From positions 1 to 64,000 of the forward strand of contig CABUSV010000014.1 in the NCBI GenBank assembly GCA_902494345.1: a stretch of 64,000 bases of DNA, given 5' to 3'. The position numbers and the translations under genes were made by a program. Source of the DNA: an uncultured Collinsella sp. Lineage in GTDB: Bacteria; Actinomycetota; Coriobacteriia; Coriobacteriales; Coriobacteriaceae. The notes beneath the pieces were generated by a model. It did not search any database. It saw only the letters and a program-made list of their open reading frames with translations, and was not told where the DNA came from. This document shows positions 31,906 through 40,174 of the stretch, piece after piece (positions within the stretch are counted from its first letter, which is position 1; every line of letters starts with the position of its first letter).

Positions 31906-33693
31906 CTACATCAGGCGCAGGCTGACGTCCTTGAGCTGGGCACCGCTAACGGCACTCGGGGCGCCCGACATAAGGTCAGAGCCGCTGGCCGTCTTGGGGA
32001 ACGCCATGACGTCGCGGATGGAGTCGGAACCGGTAAGCAGCATGCACACGCGGTCCAGCCCCAGAGCGAAACCGCCCATCGGGGGCGCACCAAACTTGAG
32101 GGCCTCCATGAGGAAGCCGAACTGAGACTCGGCGCGCTCCTCGGTAAAGCCCAGGAGCTTGAGCATGGACATCTGCATCTCGGCGTTGTGGATACGCATA
32201 CCGCCACCGCCGGCCTCAAAGCCGTCCATGACAAAGTCGTAGGTGCACGAACCGGCTGCCAGGGGATCGGCCTCGATCTTGGCGATGTCGGTCTCGGTCG
32301 GCAGGGTAAAGGGCTGGTGCTCGGCAGCATAGGCCTTGCGATCCTCGTCCCAATGGAACAGCGGGAAGTTGACGACCCACAGGAAGTCGTGACCCTCGCG
32401 CTTGATCTCAAGCGCATTGGCCATGTGCGAACGCATACCGCCCAGGATCTCATCAGAGAGCAGGCGCGGGCCGGCGGCGAACATCACAAGGTCGCCGGGC
32501 TCGACGTCCATGCGCTCGCGCAGAGCGGCCATCTCCTCGTCCGAGAAGAACTTGACGATGGGGCTGTTGATGGAGCCGTCCTCGCGGAAGGCGATCCATG
32601 CCAGGCCCTTGGCGCCAAACGTGGAGGCCACGCCGGCGAGCTTATCGATCTTGGCACGTGCCCAGGCACCGGCGCCCTTAGCGTTGATGGCCTTGACGAC
32701 AGAGCCCTCCTCATTTGCGGCGGTCGCAAAGACCTTGAACTTGGAGTTGGCAAAGATGTCGGTCAGGTCGACCAGGTGCATGCCATAGCGGGTATCGGGC
32801 TTGTCGGAGCCATAGGTGTCCATGGCCTCCCAGTAGTCCATGCGACGCAGCGGCGTGGGCATCTCGACGCCCATGCGACCGAAGGCATCGGCCAGGACCT
32901 CTTCGAGCGCGCTCATGACATCGTTCTGGTCCACGAAGGACATCTCGATATCGACCTGGGTGAACTCGGGCTGACGGTCGGCACGCAGGTCCTCGTCGCG
33001 GAAGCACTTGGCAACCTGGTAGTAGCGCTCGACGCCACCGACCATGAGCAGCTGCTTCAGAAGCTGCGGGGACTGCGGCAGGGCGTAGAAGTTGCCCGGC
33101 TGGATGCGGCTGGGGACGATGAAGTCGCGGGCGCCCTCGGGCGTGGACTTGAACAGGGAGGGCGTCTCGACCTCCATGAACTCACGGTTGTGCAGCGCCT
33201 CGCGAATGGCAAAGGTAAAGTCGGAGCGCAGCTTGAGGTTGGCCATCATCTCGGGACGACGGAGGTCCAGATAACGATAGCGCAGACGGGTGTCCTCGCT
33301 GGTCTCGATGCCGTCCTCGATCTGGAACGGCGGGGTGACGGACGTGTTGAGAACCTCGGCGTGGTCGGTCAGGACCTCGATCTCGCCGGTCGCGAGCTTG
33401 GTGTTGGTGGTCTCCTCGCCACGGGAGCGCACGACGCCGTGGATCTTGATGGGCCACTCGGGACGCATGGTCTCGGCGATCTTAAAGGCGTCGCCGTCGG
33501 AGTGCTCGGGGTCGAAGGTGAGCTGCGTGATGCCCTCGCGGTCGCGAAGGTCGCAGAAAATAAGGCCGCCGTGGTCACGGCGACGGCTCACCCAACCGGT
33601 GAGGGTGACCTCTTCGCCCACGTTCTCGCGGCGAAGCTCGCCGCAGGTACGGGTGTGCATGGAATGCTCGTCGATGGGACGGGTCTGGCTCAT
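31906..33693 (-). CDS. aspS: Aspartyl-tRNA synthetase
   Basis: This 595-residue class II synthetase charges tRNA-Asp. The N-terminal OB fold (about 15-110, WVSRRRDHGG, FCDLRDREG) is followed by the catalytic core with motif 2 FRDEDLRADRQPEFTQ. A bacterial GAD insertion (about 290-420) and motif 3 GLDRVCMLLTGSDSIRD complete it. AAGGAGG lies 10 nt before the ATG. It stands alone and diverges from serB. Confidence 0.97.
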   Translation of the reverse strand: MSQTRPIDEHSMHTRTCGELRRENVGEEVTLTGWVSRRRDHGGLIFCDLRDREGITQLTFDPEHSDGDAFKIAETMRPEWPIKIHGVVRSRGEETTNTKLATGEIEVLTDHAEVLNTSVTPPFQIEDGIETSEDTRLRYRYLDLRRPEMMANLKLRSDFTFAIREALHNREFMEVETPSLFKSTPEGARDFIVPSRIQPGNFYALPQSPQLLKQLLMVGGVERYYQVAKCFRDEDLRADRQPEFTQVDIEMSFVDQNDVMSALEEVLADAFGRMGVEMPTPLRRMDYWEAMDTYGSDKPDTRYGMHLVDLTDIFANSKFKVFATAANEEGSVVKAINAKGAGAWARAKIDKLAGVASTFGAKGLAWIAFREDGSINSPIVKFFSDEEMAALRERMDVEPGDLVMFAAGPRLLSDEILGGMRSHMANALEIKREGHDFLWVVNFPLFHWDEDRKAYAAEHQPFTLPTETDIAKIEADPLAAGSCTYDFVMDGFEAGGGGMRIHNAEMQMSMLKLLGFTEERAESQFGFLMEALKFGAPPMGGFALGLDRVCMLLTGSDSIRDVMAFPKTASGSDLMSGAPSAVSGAQLKDVSLRLM

Positions 33694-33949
33694 ACCAGTG
33701 ATCCTCCTTTATGGATCTGTGCCGCCCCGTGTCGTTCCGGGCGGCGTCGTACAGATTTGCCCAGCCTGCGTAAACCGCGCAGCCAGACATGGCGTTCTAT
33801 CTTATCGCACCTGTGTCGATGTGCCGCGGAAAAGTAGCTCCTGCCCAAAGACTTGACGGAGACGAAACAATTGACGCGCCGCGGCACCCGCCCGCGCTCG
33901 TCACGTGCGACAATATGCCCCAATAAAACAGCACTTGGAAAGGCCCGTC

Positions 33950-34585
33950 ATGACTGCACGCCTCATCGTTATGGATATCGACTCCACGCTCATCAACCAG
34001 GAGGTCGTCGACCTGTTGGGCGAGGAGGCAGGCGTGGGCGAGCAAGTTGCGCGGATCACCGAACGCGCCATGCGCGGCGAGCTGGACTTTAAGCAAGCGC
34101 TCGAGGAGCGCGTGGGGCTGCTTGCCGGCTTGGATGAGAGCGTGTTCGAGCGCACTTTTGAGCGCGTGACATTTACCCCCGGCGCGTTAGAGCTTGTGCG
34201 CTCGGCACACAGCAAGGGCTGGAAGGTCGGCGTGGTAAGCGGCGGCTTCCACGAGATCGCTGACAAGATCGTAGCCGCCGCGGGTATCGACTTTTGCCTG
34301 GCCAACCGCCTGGAAGTCGTGGACGGCAAGCTCACCGGTAAGTTGGCTGCCGACATTGTGACCAAGGAGTCCAAGCTCATCCAGCTGCTGGATTGGGCGG
34401 TTGAGTGCGGCGTCGATATGGCACACACGGTCGCTATTGGCGACGGCGCCAACGACATCCCCATGATCCAGGCCGCGGGCACTGGTATCGCGTTTTGCGC
34501 CAAGCCCAAGACGCGCGAGGCCGCCCCGTTTGCCATCGACGAGCGCAACCTGATGCTCGCCATGGACATCATCCTACGTGACTAG
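33950..34585 (+). CDS. serB: Phosphoserine phosphatase SerB-like
   Basis: This 211-residue HAD phosphatase carries out the last step of serine synthesis. It shows DIDSTLINQEVVDLL (motif I), the SGGF motif II in VVSGGFHEI, and GDGANDIPMI (motif IV). The ATG at 33950 has GGAAAGG about 7 nt upstream. It lacks the N-terminal ACT domain found in some homologues. The upstream gap with aspS is divergent. Confidence 0.93.
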   Translation: MTARLIVMDIDSTLINQEVVDLLGEEAGVGEQVARITERAMRGELDFKQALEERVGLLAGLDESVFERTFERVTFTPGALELVRSAHSKGWKVGVVSGGFHEIADKIVAAAGIDFCLANRLEVVDGKLTGKLAADIVTKESKLIQLLDWAVECGVDMAHTVAIGDGANDIPMIQAAGTGIAFCAKPKTREAAPFAIDERNLMLAMDIILRD

Positions 34586-34623
34586 TCGATCTGTCTAACA
34601 ATAGAATCAATTCCCCTATGTCT

Positions 34624-34659
34624 AGTTTCCGAACGATTTTTTTCTAATGTTCGGAAACT
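34624..34659 (+). terminator. Hairpin between serB and larB
   Basis: Perfect 11-bp arms AGTTTCCGAAC/GTTCGGAAACT with a T-rich 14-nt loop, 38 nt past serB. The tail is CCCTTTCTC. It overlaps the likely larB promoter region, where TAGACT (34673-34678) resembles a -10. Confidence 0.5.
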
Positions 34660-34701
34660 CCCTTTCTCGTGCTAGACTTTGCACCGTCGAAGGGAACATA
34701 T

Positions 34702-35484
34702 ATGGATAAGCGAGATCTTGAGCAATTGCTGAGCGATGTTGCCGGCGGAGCAGTCACCCCAGCCGTCGCCCTCACGCGCATCCAGACGGCTCCGACCGCC
34801 GATCTGGGTTTTGCACAGCTCGATCTTTCGCGCGGGGTGCGCCAGGGAGCCGGCGAGGTTGTCTACGGTGCGGGTAAAACCGCCGAGCAGATTGCCGCCA
34901 TTATCGAAGCGCTGCGCGATGCTGGCCAGGAGCGCATCCTGGTCACGCGCCTGGACAGCGAAAAAGCAGCCCGCACCTCGGAGCTCCTCGACAACGGCAT
35001 CGACCTGGGATATGTCCCGGACGCGCAGCTCGCCCTCGTGGGCGGCAAGCCCTCCCCCACCGGTAACGGACGCATCGTCGTCGCCTGCGCCGGCACGAGC
35101 GACCTGCCCGTCGCCGAGGAAGCCGCGTTGACGGCCGAGTTCTATGGCAACGAGGTCGATCGCCTCTACGACGTAGGCGTCGCCGGTCTGCACCGCCTGC
35201 TCGCGCATGCCGAGGAACTTGCCCAGGCACAGGTGGTCATCGCCATCGCCGGCATGGAGGGCGCACTGGCGAGCGTTGTCGGCGGTCTGGTGAGCTGTCC
35301 GGTCATAGCCGTTCCCACCAGCGTGGGCTACGGCGCGAGCTTTGGTGGCGTAGCCGCGCTGCTCGCCATGCTCAACTCCTGCGCCAGCGGCGTTTCGGTC
35401 GTCAATATCGACAACGGCTTTGGCGCCGCCTACCAGGCAAGTCTTATCAATCATCTGAGCGCCGGCACGCCTCGCGCCCGTTAA
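34702..35484 (+). CDS. larB: Nickel-pincer cofactor biosynthesis protein LarB
   Basis: This 260-residue enzyme carboxylates and hydrolyses the pyridinium ring of nicotinic acid adenine dinucleotide, the first step to the nickel-pincer nucleotide of lactate racemase. The N-terminal helix pair has DLGFAQLDLSRGVRQG, and the PurE-like domain has EVVYGAGKTAEQI, CAGTSDLPVAEEAA, IAGMEGALASVVGGL and PTSVGYGASFGG. GAAGGGAAC precedes the ATG at 34702. It is the first gene of larB-larC-tetR; larC starts 10 nt after it. Confidence 0.94.
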   Translation: MDKRDLEQLLSDVAGGAVTPAVALTRIQTAPTADLGFAQLDLSRGVRQGAGEVVYGAGKTAEQIAAIIEALRDAGQERILVTRLDSEKAARTSELLDNGIDLGYVPDAQLALVGGKPSPTGNGRIVVACAGTSDLPVAEEAALTAEFYGNEVDRLYDVGVAGLHRLLAHAEELAQAQVVIAIAGMEGALASVVGGLVSCPVIAVPTSVGYGASFGGVAALLAMLNSCASGVSVVNIDNGFGAAYQASLINHLSAGTPRAR

Positions 35485-35494
35485 GGAGCATTTC

Positions 35495-36391
35495 ATGTCT
35501 AACCATCAGCACACGCTTATCATCGACGGCACCTCGGGCATCAGCGGCGACATGACCGTCGCGGCCCTGCTCGACTTGGGCGCCAGCGAGGAGCACCTGC
35601 GCGAACAGCTCGCCACGCTGCCGGTCGACGGCTTTGAGATTGCCGTTACACGCGTAAACAAGCATGGCATCGACGCCTGCGACTTTGACGTTCAGCTGGC
35701 AGAGGAGCTCGAGAACCACGACCACGATATGGCCTGGCTCTACGGCAACGAAGCAGCCACCGAGCACACGCACGAGCATGAGCACCACCATCATGACCAT
35801 GTCGAGCACGAACACGAGCACTGCCACGAGCATGGCCACGAGGACCATCATCACGCCCACCACCATCACCACCGTTCTTTGGCGGACGTCACTGCCATCA
35901 TCGATGGCTCGCAGCTGAGCGATGGTGCCAAGCGTCGTGCCCTCGCCATCTTTACCGCACTCGCTGCAGCTGAGGCTAAAGCTCACGGCAAAACGCCCGA
36001 GACCGTCCTGTTTCACGAGGTAGGCGCCGTCGACTCCATCGTCGACGTCTGCTCTGTCGCCATCTGCCTCGACGATCTGGGTATTGAAGATATCGTGGTC
36101 GAGTCGCTCTCCGAGGGTCACGGAACCATCCGTTGCGCCCACGGTCTCATGCCTATTCCCGTCCCCGCTGTCGTCAACCTGTGTCAGGCGGGCAATATCG
36201 CCCTCACGCCTGCACCGGTCGCCGGCGAGCTCGTGACGCCGACGGGCGCCGCCATCGTCACCGCGCTGCGCACGTCCGACCAACTGCCCTCACGCTACTG
36301 CATCGAAGCCATCGGCTACGGCGCCGGCAAACGCCCCTACGAGGGTTGCTCCGGCACGCTCCGCTGCCTGCTCGTTCACGCGGACGCATAG
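35495..36391 (+). CDS. larC: LarC1: N-terminal half of the nickel insertase LarC with a His-rich insert
   Basis: LarC inserts nickel into the pincer cofactor using CTP. This 298-residue protein covers only the LarC1 part: DGTSGISGDMTVAALLDLG at the start, ETVLFHEVGAVDSIVDV in the middle and YGAGKRPYEGCSGTLRC at the end. The C-terminal LarC2 half, where CTP binds in studied homologues, is absent and no second-frame continuation follows; the next gene begins 2 nt after the stop. Residues about 68-125 contain a run very rich in His (about 27) and Glu/Asp, suited to binding nickel. AAGGAGCATTTC precedes the ATG. LarC2 may be encoded elsewhere, as in systems where the two halves are joined by frameshifting. 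Confidence 0.88.
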   Translation: MSNHQHTLIIDGTSGISGDMTVAALLDLGASEEHLREQLATLPVDGFEIAVTRVNKHGIDACDFDVQLAEELENHDHDMAWLYGNEAATEHTHEHEHHHHDHVEHEHEHCHEHGHEDHHHAHHHHHRSLADVTAIIDGSQLSDGAKRRALAIFTALAAAEAKAHGKTPETVLFHEVGAVDSIVDVCSVAICLDDLGIEDIVVESLSEGHGTIRCAHGLMPIPVPAVVNLCQAGNIALTPAPVAGELVTPTGAAIVTALRTSDQLPSRYCIEAIGYGAGKRPYEGCSGTLRCLLVHADA

Positions 36392-36393
36392 CC

Positions 36394-36933
36394 ATGGATG
36401 CCCGCAAGGCAAAAAGCCGTGCCGCCATCGTTGCGGCGTTCTCCGAGCTCCTGTGCGAGGAAGATTACGGCAGGATCACCGTCGGCGGCATCATCGCTCG
36501 CGCCCATGTGGGTCGGGCCACGTTCTACGGCCTCTTCAAAAGCAAAGATAACCTGCTCGCTGAGCTCGTGCGCGATATCTGCACCCATGCCCTCGACGAT
36601 GACGGTGCGCCCCTCGATGACCCACTCGTACAGGTCGAGCATATCCTCAACAACCTCTGGGAGCGCCGCCAGGGCGTTCGAGCCCTCGTAGCCGGTGCCG
36701 GCTCACGCGTCTTCGCCGACTGTCTCCGCAAGACCATCATGTCGCGCGCAGCCGAAACCGTCCCCGTCGGCCCCGCAGGCCCCGCCGGCACCATGGACCG
36801 CAGTTTCCTACTACACCACATAGCCTCAAGCTTCGTAGGAATGGTCCAATGGTGGGCCTGGCACAACTTCGAAGCAGATAAAGCCGACGTAGCCAAAGAC
36901 TACCTATCAGCCATAAAACCCCTCTTCAACTAA
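36394..36933 (+). CDS. TetR family regulator of the lar locus (likely)
   Basis: This 179-residue regulator has an N-terminal helix-turn-helix (AIVAAFSELLCEEDYGRITVGGIIARAHVGRATFYGLF shape) and a helical C-terminal domain containing a short Gly-Pro-Ala stretch. It starts 2 nt after larC, so it is co-transcribed with larB-larC and probably controls the locus. The C-terminal 'WWAWHNF' helix resembles TetR_C_33-type domains. The effector is unknown; lactate-linked control is inferred from position. Confidence 0.85.
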   Translation: MDARKAKSRAAIVAAFSELLCEEDYGRITVGGIIARAHVGRATFYGLFKSKDNLLAELVRDICTHALDDDGAPLDDPLVQVEHILNNLWERRQGVRALVAGAGSRVFADCLRKTIMSRAAETVPVGPAGPAGTMDRSFLLHHIASSFVGMVQWWAWHNFEADKADVAKDYLSAIKPLFN

Positions 36934-37235
36934 GTAAGAAGCTCATCCCAAAGCATCGTCCCAACCCAGGGCGCCACGCATCCCAAAGTGTCAATCGCGC
37001 TTCAGCGCCCCTACCAGCAACAAGCCCCTCCCATCCAAATTCAGAGATATATGTTGGGTTGCTTGCACGAACGCAACAAAGACCCCGCAGCTGTCCGCAT
37101 GGGGTAACTTCCCAGCGCACTCCGCAGGACGAAAGAACCCCCGCCGCACGAAGTGCGCAGCGGGGGTTCTTTCATGTCCGAGGACGCGCTGGGAAGTTAC
37201 CCCATGCGGCCAGCGGACAACTATGTAGCCTTGGA
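36934..37235. other. Intergenic region between convergent tetR and larD, filled by a branched palindrome
   Basis: No gene is seen. Most of the 302 nt is the palindrome at 37095-37209, described separately. The rest shows only ordinary sequence. Confidence 0.6.
37095..37209. repeat. 115-bp branched palindrome, 24-bp perfect outer arms
   Basis: Outer arms 37095-37118 and 37186-37209 are perfect. Inside are a central 14-bp stem (37131-37144 with 37160-37173) capped by CGCAC-GAA-GTGCG and two mini-palindromes, TCCGCAGGA and GTCCGAGGAC, in the spacers. It lies between convergent genes and can end both transcripts, but it is far larger than a normal terminator. Confidence 0.8.
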
Positions 37236-37967
37236 CTAGAACATGCCCAAGAAACCATGCACAAACAGTGCAGCCAGAGCGGCACCGATAAATGGAGCAA
37301 TGCCAGGAACGAGCAGGCCGTACTTCCAGTTGTTGTCGGCCTTGTTCTTGATCGGTAGCACCTGATAGGCCATGCGAGGACCAAGGTCACGAGCCTGGTT
37401 CATGGCGAAGCCGGTGATGCCGCCCATGCCCATGCCAACGGCCCAAACGATCAGACCGACGCAGATGGCGAGCATCAAAACGTTCTCGCCGGCGCGGCTA
37501 GCGGCAGCAAGGATGGCGCTGATGAACACAAAGGTGCAGATAGCCTCGCAGAAGAAGTTACGGGCATAGTTCGTACCCTCGGTGGTGGGGTTGGTCGAGA
37601 AGATGTTGCGCTGAGCAATGGGGTCGACGACGCCCTCGGAAGCCTTGAACTCATCGGCATACATAAGCCAAGCGATTACGGCGCCCACAAAGCCGCCGAG
37701 CATATCGGCAATCATGAAGGGGATGCAGCTGCTCCACGGCACCAGGCCTACGATGCACTGGGCAAGCACCATGGCGGGGTTCATGCACACGGCGCCGCCA
37801 AAGACAAACAGGCAGACCGAGATGCCAAAAGACCAAGTGGTGATGGCAAACATGTGGCCGGAACCCTGATACTTGGTGCCCTTGAGCACGGTATCGCAGT
37901 GCACGCCCACGCCAAAGATGATCATGAGGGCCGTTGCGCCGAATTCGCAGAGGAGTTTGGTAAGCAT
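37236..37967 (-). CDS. larD: Aquaporin-family channel LarD-like (lactic acid/glycerol facilitator)
   Basis: This 243-residue membrane protein of the MIP family has six membrane segments. The first NPA motif is intact (CMNPAMVLAQ); the second reads NQA (FAMNQARDLGPR), with Gln in place of Pro. It follows larA by 49 nt on the same strand, as in lar operons where LarD passes lactic acid. AAGG lies 4 nt before the ATG. It may instead be a GlpF-type facilitator; the neighbour larA favours LarD. Confidence 0.88.
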   Translation of the reverse strand: MLTKLLCEFGATALMIIFGVGVHCDTVLKGTKYQGSGHMFAITTWSFGISVCLFVFGGAVCMNPAMVLAQCIVGLVPWSSCIPFMIADMLGGFVGAVIAWLMYADEFKASEGVVDPIAQRNIFSTNPTTEGTNYARNFFCEAICTFVFISAILAAASRAGENVLMLAICVGLIVWAVGMGMGGITGFAMNQARDLGPRMAYQVLPIKNKADNNWKYGLLVPGIAPFIGAALAALFVHGFLGMF

Positions 37968-38016
37968 AAAACCTTATCTTTCTTGTCGGTTATAAACGAT
38001 TCGTTTGAGCCGCGCA

Positions 38017-39294
38017 CTAGTGCTGAGCGACGACAACGCCCAGGCCATCGGGAATGACAGCCACCTTGGCATCGGCACCCTTCATCTCAAAGGCGAGCTT
38101 GAGCGCCTCATCGAGAGTGTTGACCGGCGTCATGTGCATATCCTTGATCATCTGGTGATCGCACAGGTCGGTAACCATGATCACAGGGTGATGTGCCAGG
38201 ATGCGGGCGAAAATCTGGCTCGTCCACTGGTCGGGCAGGGTCTCGTCCTTGGGACGGTCGATGCAGGCGCGCTCAAACTCTGCCGGATCATTGTCGGCGA
38301 TGTTGTGATAGAAGCCCTCGCCACCGTGACCGTCGGCACAGCCGGCGACGTCGATGATCACACCGCCCTCGGGAAGCGTAGCCTCGGCAGAGCACATGCC
38401 CTTCACGGCCTGGTAGATGTTCTGGTCGAGCGGGTAGCCGCCGTTGGTGGTGATGGCAATCTCGCACTCAACGGGCTCAACGCCGGCAAGGCTCTTCACG
38501 AACTCACAGCCGGCCTCGTGCGCCTTGTGAATGTCGCCGGCAAAGGAGCCGATGACCTCGTGCTTGCCGTTGAGCACCACGTTAAGCACAAAGGCAAGGT
38601 GAGCCATCTCGGCAGCGGCAAACATGTCCTCGCTCACGTGGTTGTGGCACAGGTTGCCGGCACGCGAGTGGGAATCATTCACAAACTGACCGTTGTGGTT
38701 GTACATGATGGTCTTGTAGCTGGCGATGCCAGGCAGGACGGACTTGCGGCTACCAGAGAAACCGGCAAAGAAGTGCGGCTCAATAAAGCCCTCGGCAAGC
38801 AGCAGATCGCAATCGGCGGCAATCTTGTTGATGATGCACTCGCCACCGGAAGGCAGGGTGCCGATCTTTTTCATCATGCTGTCGTCAGTCGCGACGTGCA
38901 TAACGATTTCCTCGTTGGCAACGATCTCCTCGCCGTACTTGTTGACGAGCTCCTCGTACGTCGAAGGACGATGCATACCCGTAGCAACCAAAATACGCAC
39001 TCGAGCCTCGGGCGCAGCGGAATGGATGTGATGCAGCAGAATAGGCATCGTCACACGCGAGGGAACAGGGCGCGTATGATCGGAGCTAATGATGACAATA
39101 TCCTTCTTGCCAGCACAAAGCTCCTCGAGCGAAGGCGAGCCATAAGGGTTGGCAAGTGACTCCTCTACCAGCTCTTCCTGTGATTTTGTAGTCTTAAACT
39201 CGTTTTGATGACCTTCCATCACACCCGCGAAGTTCTTATCCTCGAGCTCCAGATGCAACGTCTTGTGGTCAAACGGCAGTTCACATTCAAACAA
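38017..39294 (-). CDS. larA: Nickel-dependent lactate racemase LarA
   Basis: This 425-residue enzyme interconverts D- and L-lactate with the nickel-pincer cofactor. It shows the SSDHTRPVPS segment with a catalytic His, the EPHFFAGFSGSRKSVLPG segment holding the second catalytic His and the cofactor-bound Lys, and a later His region near YNHNGQFVNDSHSRAGN. The TTG at 39294 is chosen because GAGGG lies 9 nt upstream and it begins the family's N-terminus; the longer open frame has no support. It is the first gene of a larA-larD operon facing larB-larC. The 425-residue length fits the family. Confidence 0.93.
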   Translation of the reverse strand: MFECELPFDHKTLHLELEDKNFAGVMEGHQNEFKTTKSQEELVEESLANPYGSPSLEELCAGKKDIVIISSDHTRPVPSRVTMPILLHHIHSAAPEARVRILVATGMHRPSTYEELVNKYGEEIVANEEIVMHVATDDSMMKKIGTLPSGGECIINKIAADCDLLLAEGFIEPHFFAGFSGSRKSVLPGIASYKTIMYNHNGQFVNDSHSRAGNLCHNHVSEDMFAAAEMAHLAFVLNVVLNGKHEVIGSFAGDIHKAHEAGCEFVKSLAGVEPVECEIAITTNGGYPLDQNIYQAVKGMCSAEATLPEGGVIIDVAGCADGHGGEGFYHNIADNDPAEFERACIDRPKDETLPDQWTSQIFARILAHHPVIMVTDLCDHQMIKDMHMTPVNTLDEALKLAFEMKGADAKVAVIPDGLGVVVAQH

Positions 39295-40024
39295 TGACGA
39301 GCGCCCTCTTCCTTTCAACTGACACACTAGATAAACCGTTGGAAGGATACGCCGCCCACCGAAAAACACCACCGTCCACCGACTCATTAACACAACGTTC
39401 ATATTTGACCCACAACAAAACGGCCGCGATCCCAAAGGGAACCGCGGCCGTTTTGTCAAAGACACTATAGACAGGATGATTTACGCAGCGCCGAGGCAAA
39501 CTTCTACCCCGAGACGTTCGCACGTAAGCCATTTTGCATAAATGCGTTAATTAATTGCATATAATGGCGCATGGATTTCTAGTCGTAACAGGGTGGTACC
39601 CTCCGGAGCGTGCATTTTTGCGAGTATTCAGCATCGCGGGATAAGATTTTGGTGTCAAAAGTCTTTCAAAAGGTAGATAGTCCTCATGACTCGTCCCATC
39701 TGGATAGCATGCGACGAGAAACCAGCCATATATGAACATCGCCAAAGCCCAATCGTCGTGCAAAAGCATCAACAGGGGCCGCGAACGTCACCCACAGCCT
39801 TATGCATCAATCTTTGGCTGCTGAAAACTCCGTTTTTTGCACGTCGCCCCAAGCAACACCCTCACCCAGCGGCTGATCCGCCAAAGGTCGGACATCGCAG
39901 GGCCCGCCATTAGTTTACTTTTAAGCACACCCCGCAGGACGCAAGAAGCCCTCGCCGCACTCCACGCTATGCGCGAAGCGCGCCTTATTCCCTTCAGCTT
40001 TAATCCCAGAAGACCGAGGACGAA
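39295..40024. other. Non-coding region between larA and ppc
   Basis: I see no supported gene in this 730-nt stretch. It contains a 14-bp hairpin (39415-39456), an extended -10-like TGCATATAATGG near 39556-39567 on the plus strand, and remnants of the branched-palindrome boxes (CCGCAGGACG at about 39935 and CCGAGGACG at about 40014). Part may be promoter and leader for larA. The sequence gives an impression of decayed repeats. Confidence 0.5.
39415..39456 (-). terminator. 14-bp perfect hairpin upstream of larA
   Basis: ACAAAACGGCCGCG pairs with CGCGGCCGTTTTGT, 14-nt loop. No gene ends immediately before it on either strand, so it could be an attenuator of larA or a leftover terminator. Confidence 0.5.
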
Positions 40025-40151
40025 GGGACCCGACGGGTTTCCCTCTGAATGCATTCCGCAGCACGAAGCCCCCTTATCCGCAGCTCCGAAGGAGCAGGAT
40101 AAGGGGGCTTCAAATGCGAGGACGCATTCAGAGGGAAACCCGTCGGGTCCC
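40025..40151. repeat. 127-bp branched palindrome, 28-bp perfect outer arms
   Basis: Outer arms 40025-40052 and 40124-40151 are perfect. A 15-bp inner stem (40065-40079 with 40097-40111) is capped by GCTCC-GAA-GGAGC. Spacers carry TTCCGCAGCAC and TGCGAGGAC. The layout matches the element at 37095-37209 although the arm sequences differ. It follows the ppc stop by 24 nt. Confidence 0.8.
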
Positions 40152-40174
40152 GGTGAGAGCCACAGGGCTATCGA

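Noticed and set aside
35750..35880. His-codon-rich stretch as a DNA repeat of its own
   Set aside because: The repeats are CAC/CAT codons in frame within LarC1 and are explained by a metal-binding protein segment.
39586..39601. AACAGGGTGGTACC on the plus strand, resembling the T-box antiterminator core
   Set aside because: It continues as CCTCCGG and not GCGG, forms a simple GGG-TGGTA-CCC hairpin, has no specifier-type stem that I can see, and no synthetase or amino acid gene follows on that strand.
39551..39772. A 73-codon minus-strand frame between larA and ppc
   Set aside because: No ribosome binding site, no domain-like features; its amino acid composition looks like translated non-coding DNA.
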